Part shown: piece after piece, positions 30,898 to 41,889 of the stretch
Position numbering within the stretch: position 1 is the first letter of the stretch
Layout of the letters: the number at the start of each line of letters is the position of its first letter
Source: Klebsiella pneumoniae
GTDB lineage: Bacteria; Pseudomonadota; Gammaproteobacteria; Ga0077536
Direction: 5' to 3'
DNA length: 64,000 nucleotides
Assembly (NCBI GenBank): GCA_945862315.1
Contig: CAMAXW010000014.1
Coordinates: 1-64,000 of the forward strand
Notes under the pieces: generated by a model
The model's database searches: none
What the model was told of the DNA's origin: nothing
What the model saw: only the letters and a program-made list of their open reading frames with translations
Position numbers and translations under genes: made by a program

Positions 30898-33195
30898 ATG
30901 GCGGCTGAGATGACAGTTGCCAAGGCGCTGGGCGGTTCAACGTCCGCCTCGCCACCTTCTGAGATCACTCGCGCCCTGCTCGCTCAGCGTGGCTGGCGGG
31001 TGCTCAAGGACCGTTTGTTCGGCTGGACGATGGCGGTGGGCGGCCTTGCCGTCATTGGCGCTCTGCTCACCCTATTTCTCTTTTTGCTGTGGGTGATTTT
31101 CCCGCTTTTTCGGCCCGCGAGCCTGGCGCCACTTAAAGCCGCCGCGCAGGCCGAGCCCGCCTTGCATCGCTCTCTCAACGAATACGGCGACTTGGTATTT
31201 GTGGTGACGGCCGATGGCCGCTACCGTTTTGTCGATGCTTTGACAGGCGCTGAGCGCGACGGCGGTTCGTTGTTAGCCCAAGACCGCGGCACCCTGCTGC
31301 CAGGGTTGACGGGTTACCGCAATCACGGCGTGCTAGCGCTCGGCCTCACCGATGGGCGGGCGCTGTTGGTAGCGCCTATTTACCGTTCGACCTTCATCAA
31401 TAACATCCCCGGCGTGGCCGCCTCGCTGAGCTACCCCGTTGGCCGAGAGCCCATCCAGGTACTGCCCGTGGGGACGAAGCTGCGCGCGCTGGCAGCGGCC
31501 ACGACTGCCGATTCCACCACAATCGTGGCGGTTAGCGACAACGACGAATTGACGATGGCCTACCTTGCCCCAGCCGCGGGGCTCGCGCTGGACCCAGATA
31601 ATGCGCCGCTAGAAACCACGCTCACGGCGCTCGGCCGAGTGGCGGGGCCGGTGACGCAGGTGCTGGTAGATACTGACCAGCAGGAACTGTATACCGTGAC
31701 CGCGAGCGGCGAAGTCAGCTTTTTTGATATTCGCGACAAGGCCGCACCGCGCCTCGTGGAGAACACGCGCGTGGTACCGGCTGGGGTCACCGTCACCGAC
31801 GTGCGCTGGCTGGCGGGTGGTAATTCTTTGTTGGTGGGGGATAGTCGTGGCCGGGTGGCGCAGTGGTTCCCAGCGCGTGACCAGACCAACGCCCGGCATC
31901 TCACCAAGGTGCGGGAGTTCACGGCCCTCAGCGCACCCATTAGCCGGATAGAACCCGAGTATTTCCGCAAGGGCTTCGTGGCGAGCGACCTCACGGGTCA
32001 GGTCGCGCTTTATCATACGACCGCTGAGCGCACGCTCGTGGTGGCCGCGACCGGCCTGGGCGAACTCGCCTCGCTGGCCATCTCCCCACGGGCCGATGTG
32101 CTCATGGCCACGGACGCCCAGGGCCAAACCCGCCGGTGGCGGGTCAGTAATCGTCATCCCGAAGTCTCTTGGCACTCACTGTGGCAGAAAGTCTGGTATG
32201 AAGGGCGACAGCAGCCCGAATACATTTGGCAGTCGTCCTCGGCCAGCAGCGACTTTGAACCTAAGTTCAGCCTCACGCCTTTGGTTTTCGGCACCCTCAA
32301 AGCGGCGTTCTACTCCTTGCTGTTTGCCATTCCGATTGCCGTGATGGGGGCGATTTATACCGCCTACTTCATGCACGCCACGTTGCGGGCGTTTGTTAAA
32401 CCCTCCATCGAAATCATGGCAGCACTCCCCACGGTAATTTTGGGCTTTCTCGCCGGCTTATGGCTGGCACCGATCATCGAAAGCCACCTCTTGGCGGTGC
32501 TGAGCTTGACCATCCTGTTACCGCTGAGCGTGCTGCTCGCCTCCCTACTCTGGAGCCTGTGCCCCTTGCGCCTGCGAGCGCTGCTGCGCCCGGGCCATGA
32601 AGTGCTGTTGCTGGTGCCCCTCATCTGCGTGGTATTAGCGCTCGCCATGGGCGCTAGCCAGCCCTTAGAGGAGCTCTGGTTTGGGGGCAGTCTGCCGCAT
32701 TGGCTCACCCAAAAATTTGGCTTTACTTACGAGCAGCGCAACTCGCTGGTGGTCGGGATTGCGATGGGCTTTGCGGTCATCCCGACTATTTTTTCGATCA
32801 GCGAAGACGCTATTTTTGCCGTGCCCGGGGCGCTGACCACCGGCTCCTTGGCCTTGGGTGCGACACCCTGGCAGACCCTCAGCCGGGTGGTGGTACTCAC
32901 CGCCAGCCCCGGCATTTTTGCGGCCGTCATGATCGGTCTCGGCCGCGCGGTGGGCGAAACCATGATCGTGCTCATGTCCACCGGCAATACGCCGGTGATG
33001 GATTTCAGTATTTTTCAGGGGTTCCGGGCGCTATCGGCCAATATCGCGGTAGAAATGCCAGAAGCAGAGGTCAATAGCACACATTTCCGTGTGCTTTTTC
33101 TGGCCGCTTTCGTTTTGTTCTTGACCACCTTTGTCTTCAACAGCGTGGCGGAAGTCGTCCGCCAACGTTTGCGCCGGCGCTATGGCAATCTTTAG
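30898..33195 (+). CDS. pstC: Phosphate ABC transporter permease PstC (long form)
   Basis: 765 residues, more than twice E. coli PstC (319). An N-terminal membrane helix (about 38-62) is followed by a roughly 390-residue extracytoplasmic region with repeated beta-rich, WD-like segments, then from about residue 460 the permease domain with the EAA loop [15 protein letters not shown]. Long PstC proteins are known in Pseudomonas and relatives. Start could be 30898 or the ATG at 30910. The stop overlaps pstA by 14 bases. Confidence 0.92.
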   Translation: MAAEMTVAKALGGSTSASPPSEITRALLAQRGWRVLKDRLFGWTMAVGGLAVIGALLTLFLFLLWVIFPLFRPASLAPLKAAAQAEPALHRSLNEYGDLVFVVTADGRYRFVDALTGAERDGGSLLAQDRGTLLPGLTGYRNHGVLALGLTDGRALLVAPIYRSTFINNIPGVAASLSYPVGREPIQVLPVGTKLRALAAATTADSTTIVAVSDNDELTMAYLAPAAGLALDPDNAPLETTLTALGRVAGPVTQVLVDTDQQELYTVTASGEVSFFDIRDKAAPRLVENTRVVPAGVTVTDVRWLAGGNSLLVGDSRGRVAQWFPARDQTNARHLTKVREFTALSAPISRIEPEYFRKGFVASDLTGQVALYHTTAERTLVVAATGLGELASLAISPRADVLMATDAQGQTRRWRVSNRHPEVSWHSLWQKVWYEGRQQPEYIWQSSSASSDFEPKFSLTPLVFGTLKAAFYSLLFAIPIAVMGAIYTAYFMHATLRAFVKPSIEIMAALPTVILGFLAGLWLAPIIESHLLAVLSLTILLPLSVLLASLLWSLCPLRLRALLRPGHEVLLLVPLICVVLALAMGASQPLEELWFGGSLPHWLTQKFGFTYEQRNSLVVGIAMGFAVIPTIFSISEDAIFAVPGALTTGSLALGATPWQTLSRVVVLTASPGIFAAVMIGLGRAVGETMIVLMSTGNTPVMDFSIFQGFRALSANIAVEMPEAEVNSTHFRVLFLAAFVLFLTTFVFNSVAEVVRQRLRRRYGNL

Positions 33196-34843
33196 CCCCA
33201 ACCGCCTCAGCGGCACGCTCAAGACGTGGGCTAGGACCGGCAATCCGTGGGTTTGGCTGACCGCTGGCGCGGTTAGCCTTAGCCTCGTGATGGTTTTTGG
33301 CATCCTTTCCCTTATCGCCAGCAACGGTTTGCGGCATTTTCGCGCCGCGGCGGTCGCCCAGATTACTTTCGCTGAGGGGGCTGGGGCACCGTTGTTAGGT
33401 GAGATTGTGGATCGGGAGAGCGTGACGGCCGTGCGTGCGCGCGAAGCCGGCGGGCGGGTGCCGGCGGACGCCACCATGGTCGAACGTTTTCTGATCAAAC
33501 GTGGCAACCGCGACATCGGTGGGGAGGATTTTCGTTGGATCAACGCACCCGATATCCAAACGCTGGACTATCCCGCCGATGCCTACACGGTCGAACGCCT
33601 AGAATGGGGCAATCTTTACGGCCGCATTAAAACCCTGCAGGAGGGCGGAACCAGCGTCCCCCTCGTTGAACTCCAGCCCCGTCTAGCGCGGGTGGTCGCC
33701 CTGCGCGCCGATATCGACCACCTTGAACGCATCGCCATTGGCGGGACCAATTACGCGCTTGATGCCCTGCATCGCCGCGAAAAAGCCCAACGAAAAGCGG
33801 GCGCAACACCCGCGACACTCGCGTCTTTGGCGGCCGAGGAAAAAGCGCTGGCGGCGCGCTACGCGGGGTTCACGGCGGAACTCGAAGCAAAAAATGTGGC
33901 CATTTCGCGCGATCGCTTGCGGCTAGAAACCATCGAAGGAGAAACCCGCGAAGTGCCACTGGCAAAAGTGGTGCGGGCGTATGCGCCCAATCAGATGTCG
34001 CTGCGTCAGCACGTAGTGCATTACGGCGCCTCGCTGTGGGAGTTCCTGAGCGCCCAGCCGCGCGAGGCGAATACCGAAGGCGGCGTGTTCCCGGCGATTT
34101 TCGGCACCGTGCTGATGGTCGTCATGATGTCTATTTTGGTCACCCCCTTGGGGGTCATTACCGCCGTGTATTTGCACGAATACGCTAAACCCGGTGCGGT
34201 CACGAGCGCCATTCGCATCGCCGTCAATAATCTCGCCGGCGTGCCCTCGGTGGTCTACGGCGTGTTTGGTTTTGGCTTCTTTGTGTATCTGGTGGGCGGC
34301 TCGGTGGACCGTGCTTTTTTTGCGGAGGCCCTGCCCTCCCCCACCTTTGGTACGCCGGGACTGCTGTGGTCTTCGCTCACACTCAGCCTGCTCACCGTGC
34401 CGGTTGTGATCGTCGCCACCGAAGAAGGGCTCAGCCGGATTCCCCGTGCAATCCGCGAAGGCAGTCTCGCGCTGGGTGCGACCAAAGCCGAAACCCTCTG
34501 GCGCATGGTGTTGCCTATGGCCACGCCGGCCATGATCACGGGCCTGATTTTGGCGGTGGCCCGCGCGGCCGGCGAAGTCGCACCCCTCATGTTGGTGGGG
34601 GTGGTAAAGCTGGCGCCGACGCTACCGCTGGATGGCAATTTCCCGTTCCTGCATCTCGACCGAAAATTTATGCATCTGGGCTTTCATATTTACGATGTAG
34701 GCTTTCAGAGTCCAAATGTGGAGGCGGCGCGCCCGTTGGTTTATTCCACCGCGTTACTGCTGGTGATCATCATCATGTCGTTAAACCTCGCAGCCATTCG
34801 GCTCCGAAACCGCCTGCGAGAGAAGTACCATGCAGCAGAATAG
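33182..34843 (+). CDS. pstA: Phosphate ABC transporter permease PstA (long form)
   Basis: 553 residues. One N-terminal helix (about residues 23-45), a roughly 250-residue extracytoplasmic, partly coiled region, then from about residue 303 the permease domain with the EAA loop [20 protein letters not shown]. It pairs with PstC as the channel. The chosen ATG ([11 protein letters not shown]) overlaps pstC by 14 bases; longer in-frame readings lie deep within pstC and are rejected. Its 3' end overlaps pstB by 14 bases. Confidence 0.93.
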   Translation: MAIFSPNRLSGTLKTWARTGNPWVWLTAGAVSLSLVMVFGILSLIASNGLRHFRAAAVAQITFAEGAGAPLLGEIVDRESVTAVRAREAGGRVPADATMVERFLIKRGNRDIGGEDFRWINAPDIQTLDYPADAYTVERLEWGNLYGRIKTLQEGGTSVPLVELQPRLARVVALRADIDHLERIAIGGTNYALDALHRREKAQRKAGATPATLASLAAEEKALAARYAGFTAELEAKNVAISRDRLRLETIEGETREVPLAKVVRAYAPNQMSLRQHVVHYGASLWEFLSAQPREANTEGGVFPAIFGTVLMVVMMSILVTPLGVITAVYLHEYAKPGAVTSAIRIAVNNLAGVPSVVYGVFGFGFFVYLVGGSVDRAFFAEALPSPTFGTPGLLWSSLTLSLLTVPVVIVATEEGLSRIPRAIREGSLALGATKAETLWRMVLPMATPAMITGLILAVARAAGEVAPLMLVGVVKLAPTLPLDGNFPFLHLDRKFMHLGFHIYDVGFQSPNVEAARPLVYSTALLLVIIIMSLNLAAIRLRNRLREKYHAAE

Positions 34844-35714
34844 CCCGCAGCAAACGCCCGCTCAGCCAAGCCCCGTCCCGCCGGGCGCAACACCGCCGCC
34901 GGAGGGCCGGGACCCGCCGCCGCACCGGGTTACGCTGGCGGCGCGTGAGGTGCAACCGGCACGCGAGTGTTTTGGCATTGAGCATCTTTCGTTGTTCTAT
35001 CGCGATAAGCAGGCGCTTTTCGATGTCAGCATGAGCATTCCAGAGAAGCAGGTTACGGCCTTTATTGGTCCGAGTGGCTGTGGCAAGTCCACGCTGCTGC
35101 GCTGCTGTAACCGGCTCAATGAACTGATCGATGGCGTGCGTACCGAAGGCGCTATCAATTTGCGGGGCGAGAATATTTATACGCGCGGGACGGATATTTC
35201 AAATCTGCGCCGACGAGTGGGCATGGTGTTTCAGAAACCCAATCCCTTTCCGAAATCGATTTACGAAAACGTGGCGTACGGCCTGCGCATTCAGGGCATT
35301 AAAAACCGGCGCCTGATCGACCGCACCGTGGAGGAAGCGCTACGCGGCGCGGCCTTGTGGGACGAGGTCCGCGACCGTTTACACGAAAACGCGTTGGGTC
35401 TTTCCGGTGGCCAACAGCAACGCTTGGTCATCGCGCGAGCGATCGCCATTGAACCCGAAGTGCTGTTGCTGGATGAACCGGCATCGGCCCTCGATCCCAT
35501 CTCAACGCTAAAAATCGAAGAACTTATTTTTGAGTTGAAGGCGAGCTACACCATCGTTATTGTGACCCACAACATGCAGCAGGCCGCCCGGGTATCGGAT
35601 TACACCGCCTTTATGTACATGGGGAACCTCGTGGAGTTTGGTGCAACCAATGAAGTGTTCACCACGCCCAAGAAAAAACAGACCGAAGACTACATCACCG
35701 GCCGTTACGGCTAA
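34830..35714 (+). CDS. pstB: Phosphate ABC transporter ATPase PstB
   Basis: 294 residues. The ATPase core from about residue 47 has Walker [10 protein letters not shown], signature LSGGQQQR and Walker [13 protein letters not shown]. An extra N-terminal segment of about 45 residues is rich in Pro, Gln and Ala and lacks structure signals; most PstB are about 255-260 residues. The start could be later, but no internal start with a good ribosome-binding site is evident. It energises PstCA and, with PhoU, signals phosphate status to PhoR. Confidence 0.96.
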   Translation: MQQNSPQQTPAQPSPVPPGATPPPEGRDPPPHRVTLAAREVQPARECFGIEHLSLFYRDKQALFDVSMSIPEKQVTAFIGPSGCGKSTLLRCCNRLNELIDGVRTEGAINLRGENIYTRGTDISNLRRRVGMVFQKPNPFPKSIYENVAYGLRIQGIKNRRLIDRTVEEALRGAALWDEVRDRLHENALGLSGGQQQRLVIARAIAIEPEVLLLDEPASALDPISTLKIEELIFELKASYTIVIVTHNMQQAARVSDYTAFMYMGNLVEFGATNEVFTTPKKKQTEDYITGRYG

Positions 35715-35751
35715 GGTCGCCGTCTAGTCCGCAGACAGGAGTACCTCAGCG

Positions 35752-36480
35752 ATGCCTATCAGCCGTACCCAACACATCTCACAGCAGTTCGACAAAGAGC
35801 TAGAGGAGGTTCGTTCGCGCGTTTTAGCGATGGGCGGCCTAGTAGAAGAACAACTCTCGCACGTGTTGGACGCTCTCACGCGCCCTAATCTTGAGCTGGC
35901 CGAGTTGGTGGTCGCAAACGACACCTTGGTCAACACGATGGAAGTCGAAATCGACGCAGAATGCACCGCGATTCTCATGCGCCGTCAACCCGCGGCCGGT
36001 GACCTCAGACTGGTGCTGGCGATCAGCAAGGTCATTACCGATCTGGAGCGCATTGGTGACGAAACAAAAAAAGTCGCCCGGGTGATCATCAATATTATCG
36101 AGGCCGGCGCCCCCCGTTCTTATTACATCGGCGTCTTATCCCTCGGCCATCACGTCAAACGCACACTGCGCGCCGCGCTGGACGCCTTTGCGCGCATGAA
36201 TTCTCAGGCGGCGCTGGCGGCCTCTCGGGAAGATCCCGAAGTTGACCGTGAGACCGAAGCGGTGATGCGCCAACTCATCACCTACATGATGGAGGACCCG
36301 CGCAGTATCCGCGGGGTGCTGGATGCGGTGATCGCGGTGCGGGCTTTTGAGCGCATTGGAGACCATGCCGCCAATATTTGCGAGAAAGCTATTTATTTGG
36401 TGGAAGGCCGAGATGTCCGGCACGTCGCGTTGGATAAAATAGCCGAGGAGCTGAATTTACGCAGTGCTGACGACGCCTAA
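35752..36480 (+). CDS. phoU: Phosphate signalling regulator PhoU
   Basis: 242-residue all-helical protein with two PhoU repeats, each with the metal-binding pattern ExxxD, for example DLERIGDETKKVARV and FERIGDHAANICE. It links the Pst transporter to PhoR and represses the Pho regulon when phosphate is plentiful. It has CAGGAG before the ATG and closes the pstSCAB-phoU operon. It is convergent with phoR. Confidence 0.97.
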   Translation: MPISRTQHISQQFDKELEEVRSRVLAMGGLVEEQLSHVLDALTRPNLELAELVVANDTLVNTMEVEIDAECTAILMRRQPAAGDLRLVLAISKVITDLERIGDETKKVARVIINIIEAGAPRSYYIGVLSLGHHVKRTLRAALDAFARMNSQAALAASREDPEVDRETEAVMRQLITYMMEDPRSIRGVLDAVIAVRAFERIGDHAANICEKAIYLVEGRDVRHVALDKIAEELNLRSADDA

Positions 36481-36513
36481 ATTGGGGTGACGGGTGACGG
36501 GCTTCCCGGCAAA

Positions 36514-37815
36514 CTAGCGCGCGATGGGCACCGTGTCGATAATCGAACTGAGTGGGAAATCGCAGCGAAACAGACTGCCCTCGCCTAAGTTGCTGGTGAC
36601 GTGCAACTGGGCGGAGTGGCGTAGCAGCACATGTTTGACGATCGCAAGCCCCAGCCCGGTGCCACCCTCTGTACGCGCCCGACCCTGATCAATCCGGTAG
36701 AAACGCTCCGTAATGCGGTCTAAATGTTCCGCGCTGATCCCGGTGCCGTTATCTTGAACTTCGAGGTGTGCGCCGGTCGCATCGGCGAACCAGCGGATTT
36801 GGATGACCCCCTTCGCTGGGGTGTAGTTCACCGCGTTAAACACCAGATTGGAGAAGGCGCTGTTGAGTTCACTGCGGGTGCCGGCGATCTGCAATTCCGC
36901 GTCTGCCGCTACCCTGATTTGGTGTTCGCGCGGACCACTGAGGGTCTGCGCTTGTTTCACGATGTCGACTAATAGTTCGGCCACCACCAGCGGGCGGGGA
37001 TCCTTGATGAGGTCCTCGTGTTCCAGCTTGGAGAGCAGCAGCAATTCTTCAATGAGCAATTGCATCCGCTCGGCGTAGGTGCCCATTTGCTCTAGCGCCG
37101 GCAGCCAGCTGGGCGGCGCCAATTCTCGTTGGTCCAACAAGGCCTCGATAAACCCCTTGATGACCGTTGTGGGCGTGCGCAGCTCGTGGGATACGTTGGC
37201 CACAAAGTCGCTGTGGATTTGGGTTGCCCGGTGCAGCTGTGTGACGTCGCGTGCCACGAACAGCCAGCGGTCTTTGCCGTAGGGTGCAAGCAGCACGCTG
37301 AGGATATGGTTTTGGTTGGTGGGGGAGGCAATCTCGATGGTGGTGACCTCCGTCTGGCCAACGACGAAATCCTGCAGCTTCGGTAAGCGCAGGAGGTTCG
37401 TAATGCGTTGATTCATGTCCTCTGGCCAGCGGATTCCCAGCGCCTGGGCGGACGCTTCATTCGCCCACATCACCGCGCCGTTGACATCCAGCACCACCGT
37501 GGCATCTGGCAGCGCGCGCGTGGCCTGCTGAAATTGTCGCAGGTAGCTGGCCAGCTTTTTTTTGCGCTTTTTGTGGCGTTCGCGGAGGTAGTCAATTTCG
37601 AGCGTGATTTCTTCGAAGACCCCAGCGGGTTCCGCAGGGGCGTGGTTTTTGCTGTCGCGTAGCCAGTTGAGGAGATCGAACAGGTGATGGTGCAACCACG
37701 CCACATACCCCAGCAGACCCACGGCGAGTGCCGCCCAAAAGTGGCCCACCAGCAGTCCCACCGCAGCGGCGAGGCCCACTAGTAACAGCAGTCGCCAAAT
37801 GTCCCTGGCGGTCAT
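36514..37815 (-). CDS. phoR: Phosphate regulon sensor kinase PhoR
   Basis: 433 residues. Two close N-terminal membrane helices (about 8-42), a basic linker (RHKKRKKKL), a PAS domain (about 105-195), then dimerisation domain with phosphorylated His in VSHELRTP and ATPase motifs N ([12 protein letters not shown]), G1 VQDNGTGI and G2 [10 protein letters not shown]. It has no large periplasmic domain, as expected because PhoR senses through PstSCAB-PhoU. It follows phoB, 77 bases downstream, on the same strand. Confidence 0.95.
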   Translation of the reverse strand: MTARDIWRLLLLVGLAAAVGLLVGHFWAALAVGLLGYVAWLHHHLFDLLNWLRDSKNHAPAEPAGVFEEITLEIDYLRERHKKRKKKLASYLRQFQQATRALPDATVVLDVNGAVMWANEASAQALGIRWPEDMNQRITNLLRLPKLQDFVVGQTEVTTIEIASPTNQNHILSVLLAPYGKDRWLFVARDVTQLHRATQIHSDFVANVSHELRTPTTVIKGFIEALLDQRELAPPSWLPALEQMGTYAERMQLLIEELLLLSKLEHEDLIKDPRPLVVAELLVDIVKQAQTLSGPREHQIRVAADAELQIAGTRSELNSAFSNLVFNAVNYTPAKGVIQIRWFADATGAHLEVQDNGTGISAEHLDRITERFYRIDQGRARTEGGTGLGLAIVKHVLLRHSAQLHVTSNLGEGSLFRCDFPLSSIIDTVPIAR

Positions 37816-37892
37816 GGGTCAAATATCCAGATGGGATGTCACCCGCCTTGTCGGTGATTTTTGCCGCGACGCGACGTTGCGCCGCACGCCTA

Positions 37893-38585
37893 TTAAGCCG
37901 CTTGGGTCGAGAAGCGGTAACCCACACTACGAACGGTTTGGATGAGATCATCGTAGCCGACTGGTTCGAGGATTTTACGTAACCGGCGAATATGCACATC
38001 GACCGTGCGTTCCTCGATGTAGGTTTCGTTACCCCACACCTCGTCCAATAGTTGGCTACGCGAATATACCCGCTCAGGATGGGTTAAGAAGAACTGCAAC
38101 AGCCTAAATTCGGTCGGGCTGAGATCCAACGGTGCGTCGGCAATGGTTACCCGGTGGGTTTCACGGTCCAAACGTAACGCCTTCACCCCCAAGATATCGG
38201 ATTCCTCACTGACCTTGGCGCGGCGCAAGATGGCGCGCACGCGCGCTAGTAACTCGCGGGTAGAAAATGGCTTGGTGATGTAATCGTCGGCCCCGCTATC
38301 GAGACCTCGGATTTTGTCAGGTTCTTCGGCCTTCGCCGTGAGCATGATCACCGGGACATCGCTGGTGCGGGGATTGCGCTTTAAGCGGCGAGCGAAGTCC
38401 AACCCACTGATGCCGGGCAGCATCCAGTCGAGGAGGACGAGGTCGGGTCGCCGCGCATCGACGGCTTTTTGCGCCTCTTCAATGTCGGCCGCTTCCACAC
38501 AGGTGTAGCCGTCACCGGACAGCGTAAAGTTCAGCATCTGGCGGATGCCGGGTTCATCATCAACGATCAGAATACGGCCAGTCAT
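37893..38585 (-). CDS. phoB: Phosphate regulon response regulator PhoB
   Basis: 230 residues. Receiver domain with acidic pair DDE, phosphorylated Asp in LVLLDWMLPG and Lys in TKPF, then an OmpR-type winged helix with RTVDVHIRRLRK as recognition region. PhoB binds Pho boxes such as those seen before pstS and its own gene. The ATG at 38585 is chosen over a GTG six codons earlier because it fits the family N-terminus. Confidence 0.97.
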   Translation of the reverse strand: MTGRILIVDDEPGIRQMLNFTLSGDGYTCVEAADIEEAQKAVDARRPDLVLLDWMLPGISGLDFARRLKRNPRTSDVPVIMLTAKAEEPDKIRGLDSGADDYITKPFSTRELLARVRAILRRAKVSEESDILGVKALRLDRETHRVTIADAPLDLSPTEFRLLQFFLTHPERVYSRSQLLDEVWGNETYIEERTVDVHIRRLRKILEPVGYDDLIQTVRSVGYRFSTQAA

Positions 38586-38622
38586 ATCAATTTTATATCT
38601 CACACCGGTGAGTCAAGCCAGA

Positions 38623-38656
38623 AGTAGACGCTCCAAATATGACAAATCTGTGAAAT
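38623..38656 (-). promoter_or_regulatory. Pho box and -10 of phoB-phoR
   Basis: Minus strand ATTTCACAGATTTGTCAT at 38639-38656: the second repeat (TTGTCAT) is nearly perfect, the first weaker. Ten bases on lies TCTACT (38623-38628) as -10, identical spacing to the pstS promoter. This implies phoB autoactivation. Confidence 0.75.
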
Positions 38657-38836
38657 TAGCGGCGCCGAGGCGCGAATGCCTCTACGAGGGGAAAAACTCA
38701 TGGTCTGGCCCAAGCCAACGACCTGATTTCCGCATGGTCGCCCAGCGCGCGCGCCTGTAAGCTTATTTCGGCCTGTCGAGCGTGTGTTGCGGCAGGTGTT
38801 CAAGGAAGAAACAGCAAACCAAAATGGAGAATGACC

Positions 38837-39112
38837 ATGCATAAATTGACCCAATATCTGGGCGCACTGCTACTGGGTTGCGTCCTCAATGGGGCGGTGG
38901 CTGACCCCATCGACATCAACTCGGCGGACGCAAAGGTGCTCGCCGATACGATGATCGGTGTAGGCCCCGCGAAAGCGGACGCCATCGTGGCCTATCGCAA
39001 AGAAAATGGCCCGTTCAAAAGCGTCGACGACTTGGCTTTGATCAAGGGCATCGGCGAGGCCACCCTGGATAAGAACCGCACCAAACTGACGGTCGCAGCG
39101 CCGGCCAAATAA
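38837..39112 (+). CDS. ComEA-like secreted helix-hairpin-helix protein
   Basis: 91 residues. A signal peptide (MHKLTQYLGALLLGCVLNGAVA, in parts: core LGALLLGCVL) is followed by a single ComEA-type (HhH)2 domain: DINSADAKVLAD, GVGPAKADAIVAYR and KGIGEATLDKNR. Such small periplasmic proteins bind DNA; ComEA pulls transforming DNA into the periplasm. Together with the pilT/pilU genes in this window it is compatible with natural competence, but small paralogues of unknown role are common. Start at 38837 is favoured because GGAG then lies at correct distance. Confidence 0.88.
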   Translation: MHKLTQYLGALLLGCVLNGAVADPIDINSADAKVLADTMIGVGPAKADAIVAYRKENGPFKSVDDLALIKGIGEATLDKNRTKLTVAAPAK

Positions 39113-39143
39113 TCGCACCTGCCTAGCGCAGGTTCGCGCTCAC

Positions 39144-39177
39144 GCCGGCTCGGGCTTTCCGTTGCCGGCTTTTTTTT
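39144..39177 (+). terminator. Rho-independent terminator after the ComEA-like gene
   Basis: GCCGGC paired with GCCGGC around a 14-base loop, followed directly by eight T residues. Confidence 0.8.
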
Positions 39178-39204
39178 GCGCTCAAGCAGTGCCTACGGTA
39201 TTCT
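39176..39204 (+). promoter_or_regulatory. Possible sigma70 promoter of leuS operon
   Basis: TTGCGC, 17-base spacer, TATTCT. Only moderate consensus matches, but it sits just after a terminator and about 97 bases before leuS. Confidence 0.4.
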
Positions 39205-39300
39205 CGAGTCGCGCTCCATTTTGCAAAAAAATCAGTTACCTATCCTTATCTAAACGCAACGTCAGCCGAAGGCTTGGCGCGCGTCCTATACCCGGTTGCC

Positions 39301-41889
39301 ATGCAAGAACGATACAGTCCCGCCGAACTCGAACCCCAAGCCCAAGCCCGCTGGGCCGAGGGTCATGTTTTTGCCGCGCTAGAAGATCCCACCCGCGAGA
39401 AATTCTATTGCCTGTGCATGTTTCCCTACCCCAGTGGTCGTCTACACATGGGGCATGTGCGCAACTACACCATCGGGGATGTGATTGCTCGCTATCAGCG
39501 CATGTTGGGCAAGAACGTGTTGCACCCGATGGGCTGGGACGCCTTTGGCTTGCCGGCCGAAAACGCCGCGATCGAAAACAACATCCCACCGGCCCGTTGG
39601 ACCCGCTCCAACATCGACTACATGCGCGCGCAACTGCAGCGTTTGGGGTTTTCTTACGACTGGGCGCGTGAATTGGCTACCTGCGATGCCGATTATTACC
39701 GCTGGGAACAGTGGTTCTTTCTGCAGCTTTACGAACGCGATCTGGTCTATCGCAAAACGGCAGTGGTCAACTGGGATCCCATCGATCAGACCGTATTGGC
39801 CAACGAGCAGGTGATCGATGGCCGCGGTTGGCGCTCCGGGGCCTTGGTTGAGCGCCGCGAAATTCCGCAGTGGTTTGTGCGTATCACGGCCTACGCGGAG
39901 GAATTGCTCCGCGATTTGGATGACCTGACGCAGTGGCCTGACGCTGTGAAGACCATGCAGCGGAACTGGATTGGGCGCTCCGAAGGCCTGCAAATTCGGT
40001 TCGCACTGGCCGATGGCAGCGGTGACCTCGAGGTTTTTACCACCCGCCCCGACACTCTGTTTGGCGCGACCTACATGGCCGTGGCACCCGAACACCCGGT
40101 GGCGCGCCGCGCGGCCGCGAGTAATCCGGCGCTGGCAGAGTTTTTGGCGTCGTGCGCGCAAATGTCCACCTCAGAAGCGGTCCTCGAAAAGCTCGAGAAA
40201 CGTGGCATGCCGCTCGGCGTGACGGTACTCCACCCGCTGACCGGCGCGCAGTTGCCGGTGTGGGTCGCTAATTTCGTGCTCATGAGCTATGGCACCGGCG
40301 CTGTGATGTGCGTTCCCGGACACGATGACCGCGATTTCGAGTTCGCCCGGCTTTATGCGTTGCCCATTACGCAGGTCATTCAACCGGCTGATGGCCGCGT
40401 GATTACCCTTGAGCATGCCGCCTATCCTGAGAAAGGCGTGCTGTGTCATAGCGGGGAGTATGACGGTCTGGATTTCGCTGCGGCTTTCAACGCCATTGCG
40501 GCACGGTTGTCGGCTGATGGCCGTGCGGATCGGCATGTTCAATACCGCCTGCGCGACTGGCTGGTGTCCCGCCAGCGCTACTGGGGCTGCCCGATTCCCG
40601 TGCTTTATTCACCCGATGGCAGCCTGACGCCCGAAAGTGACGAACGCTTGCCGGTGCGCTTGCCCGAGGAGGTGGAATGGACCGGCGTGAGTTCGCCGCT
40701 CAAACGCATGCCGGCCTTTATGGAGGCCAGCCTGCCAGACTCCGGTCTGCCGGCGGCGCGCGAGACCGATACCTTCGATACATTTTTCGAGTCCTCTTGG
40801 TATTTCGCGCGTTTTTGCTGCCCGGACAGCGAGAACGCCATGGTGGATGAGCGCGCCCGCTATTGGATGCCGGTAGATATTTACATCGGTGGCATTGAAC
40901 ACGCCGTGCTGCACCTGCTGTACGCGCGTTTTTTCCACAAGCTGATGCGCGATACCGGCTTGGCCGTGGTAGATGAGCCCTTTAAACGCTTGCTCACGCA
41001 GGGCATGGTTTGCAAAGAGACTTATTTTCGTGAGGCCGCGAGCGGTAAGAAAACCTACTACAACCCTGAATCGGTGGACGTCGAAACCGACGAAAAGGGT
41101 CGCGCGATCCGCGCCAATCTGACGGCCGACGGTCAGCCGGTCGAGATCGGGCCGGTCGAAAAAATGTCGAAATCCAAGAACAACGGCATCGACCCACAAA
41201 CGCTCATTGATCGTTATGGCGCCGATACCGTGCGCCTGTACACGATGTTTGCAGCCCCGCCCGAGCAAAGCCTCGAATGGTCAGACAGCGCAGTAGAAGG
41301 CGCTTTCCGCTTTCTGCGCGGCCTGTGGCGGCTCACCTACGAACACGTGAATTTGGGCCCGGTGACGCCAGTGGCCGTCGCTGATCTATCCCCCGAACTA
41401 CAAGCGCTGCGCCGCAAGATCCACGAAACGATCGCCAAAGTGACCGATGATGTGGCCCGCCGCTACAAGTTCAACACCGCGATCGCGGCGGTGATGGAGC
41501 TGGTCAATGCGTTGGTGAAAGGTGGCCACGCAACCCCCGGCGCGCGCACGGTGATGCACGAAGGGCTGGAAGCCTGCACCTTGCTGCTCGCACCCATCGT
41601 GCCGCATTGCACCGAAGCGATGTGGGCAGCGTTAGGCCACGACGATGCCTTGGCCACCGCCCCGTGGCCGGTGGCGGATCCGGCCGCCTTGGTGCGGGTC
41701 ACGGTAGAGGTGGTGGTGCAGGTGAATGGCCGCAAGCGTGCCAGCATCACCTTGCCAGCGGATGCCAGCAACGAGCTCGCCGAGAGCACGGCGCTGGCCG
41801 ACGACAACGTGGCGCGCTTTTTGGCTGGCCAGACCGTGCGTAAGGTCATCGTGGTGCCTGGGCGCTTGGTCAACGTCGTCGTGAGCTGA
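39301..41889 (+). CDS. leuS: Leucyl-tRNA synthetase
   Basis: 862-residue class I synthetase charging tRNA-Leu. HIGH-type motif appears as HMGH in PSGRLHMGH (about residues 48-52), the editing domain CP1 occupies the middle with [11 protein letters not shown], and KMSKS occurs as EKMSKSKNN (about 620). The start MQERYSP matches the family N-terminus, so the upstream in-frame TTG is rejected. It heads the leuS-lptE-holA run, and its stop overlaps lptE as TGATG. Confidence 0.98.
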   Translation: MQERYSPAELEPQAQARWAEGHVFAALEDPTREKFYCLCMFPYPSGRLHMGHVRNYTIGDVIARYQRMLGKNVLHPMGWDAFGLPAENAAIENNIPPARWTRSNIDYMRAQLQRLGFSYDWARELATCDADYYRWEQWFFLQLYERDLVYRKTAVVNWDPIDQTVLANEQVIDGRGWRSGALVERREIPQWFVRITAYAEELLRDLDDLTQWPDAVKTMQRNWIGRSEGLQIRFALADGSGDLEVFTTRPDTLFGATYMAVAPEHPVARRAAASNPALAEFLASCAQMSTSEAVLEKLEKRGMPLGVTVLHPLTGAQLPVWVANFVLMSYGTGAVMCVPGHDDRDFEFARLYALPITQVIQPADGRVITLEHAAYPEKGVLCHSGEYDGLDFAAAFNAIAARLSADGRADRHVQYRLRDWLVSRQRYWGCPIPVLYSPDGSLTPESDERLPVRLPEEVEWTGVSSPLKRMPAFMEASLPDSGLPAARETDTFDTFFESSWYFARFCCPDSENAMVDERARYWMPVDIYIGGIEHAVLHLLYARFFHKLMRDTGLAVVDEPFKRLLTQGMVCKETYFREAASGKKTYYNPESVDVETDEKGRAIRANLTADGQPVEIGPVEKMSKSKNNGIDPQTLIDRYGADTVRLYTMFAAPPEQSLEWSDSAVEGAFRFLRGLWRLTYEHVNLGPVTPVAVADLSPELQALRRKIHETIAKVTDDVARRYKFNTAIAAVMELVNALVKGGHATPGARTVMHEGLEACTLLLAPIVPHCTEAMWAALGHDDALATAPWPVADPAALVRVTVEVVVQVNGRKRASITLPADASNELAESTALADDNVARFLAGQTVRKVIVVPGRLVNVVVS

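Noticed and set aside
39442-40161. 239-codon antisense frame within leuS, and similar ones at 40609-41268 and 41463-42212
   Set aside because: Shadows of the leuS frame in GC-rich sequence, with no ribosome-binding site or family motif.
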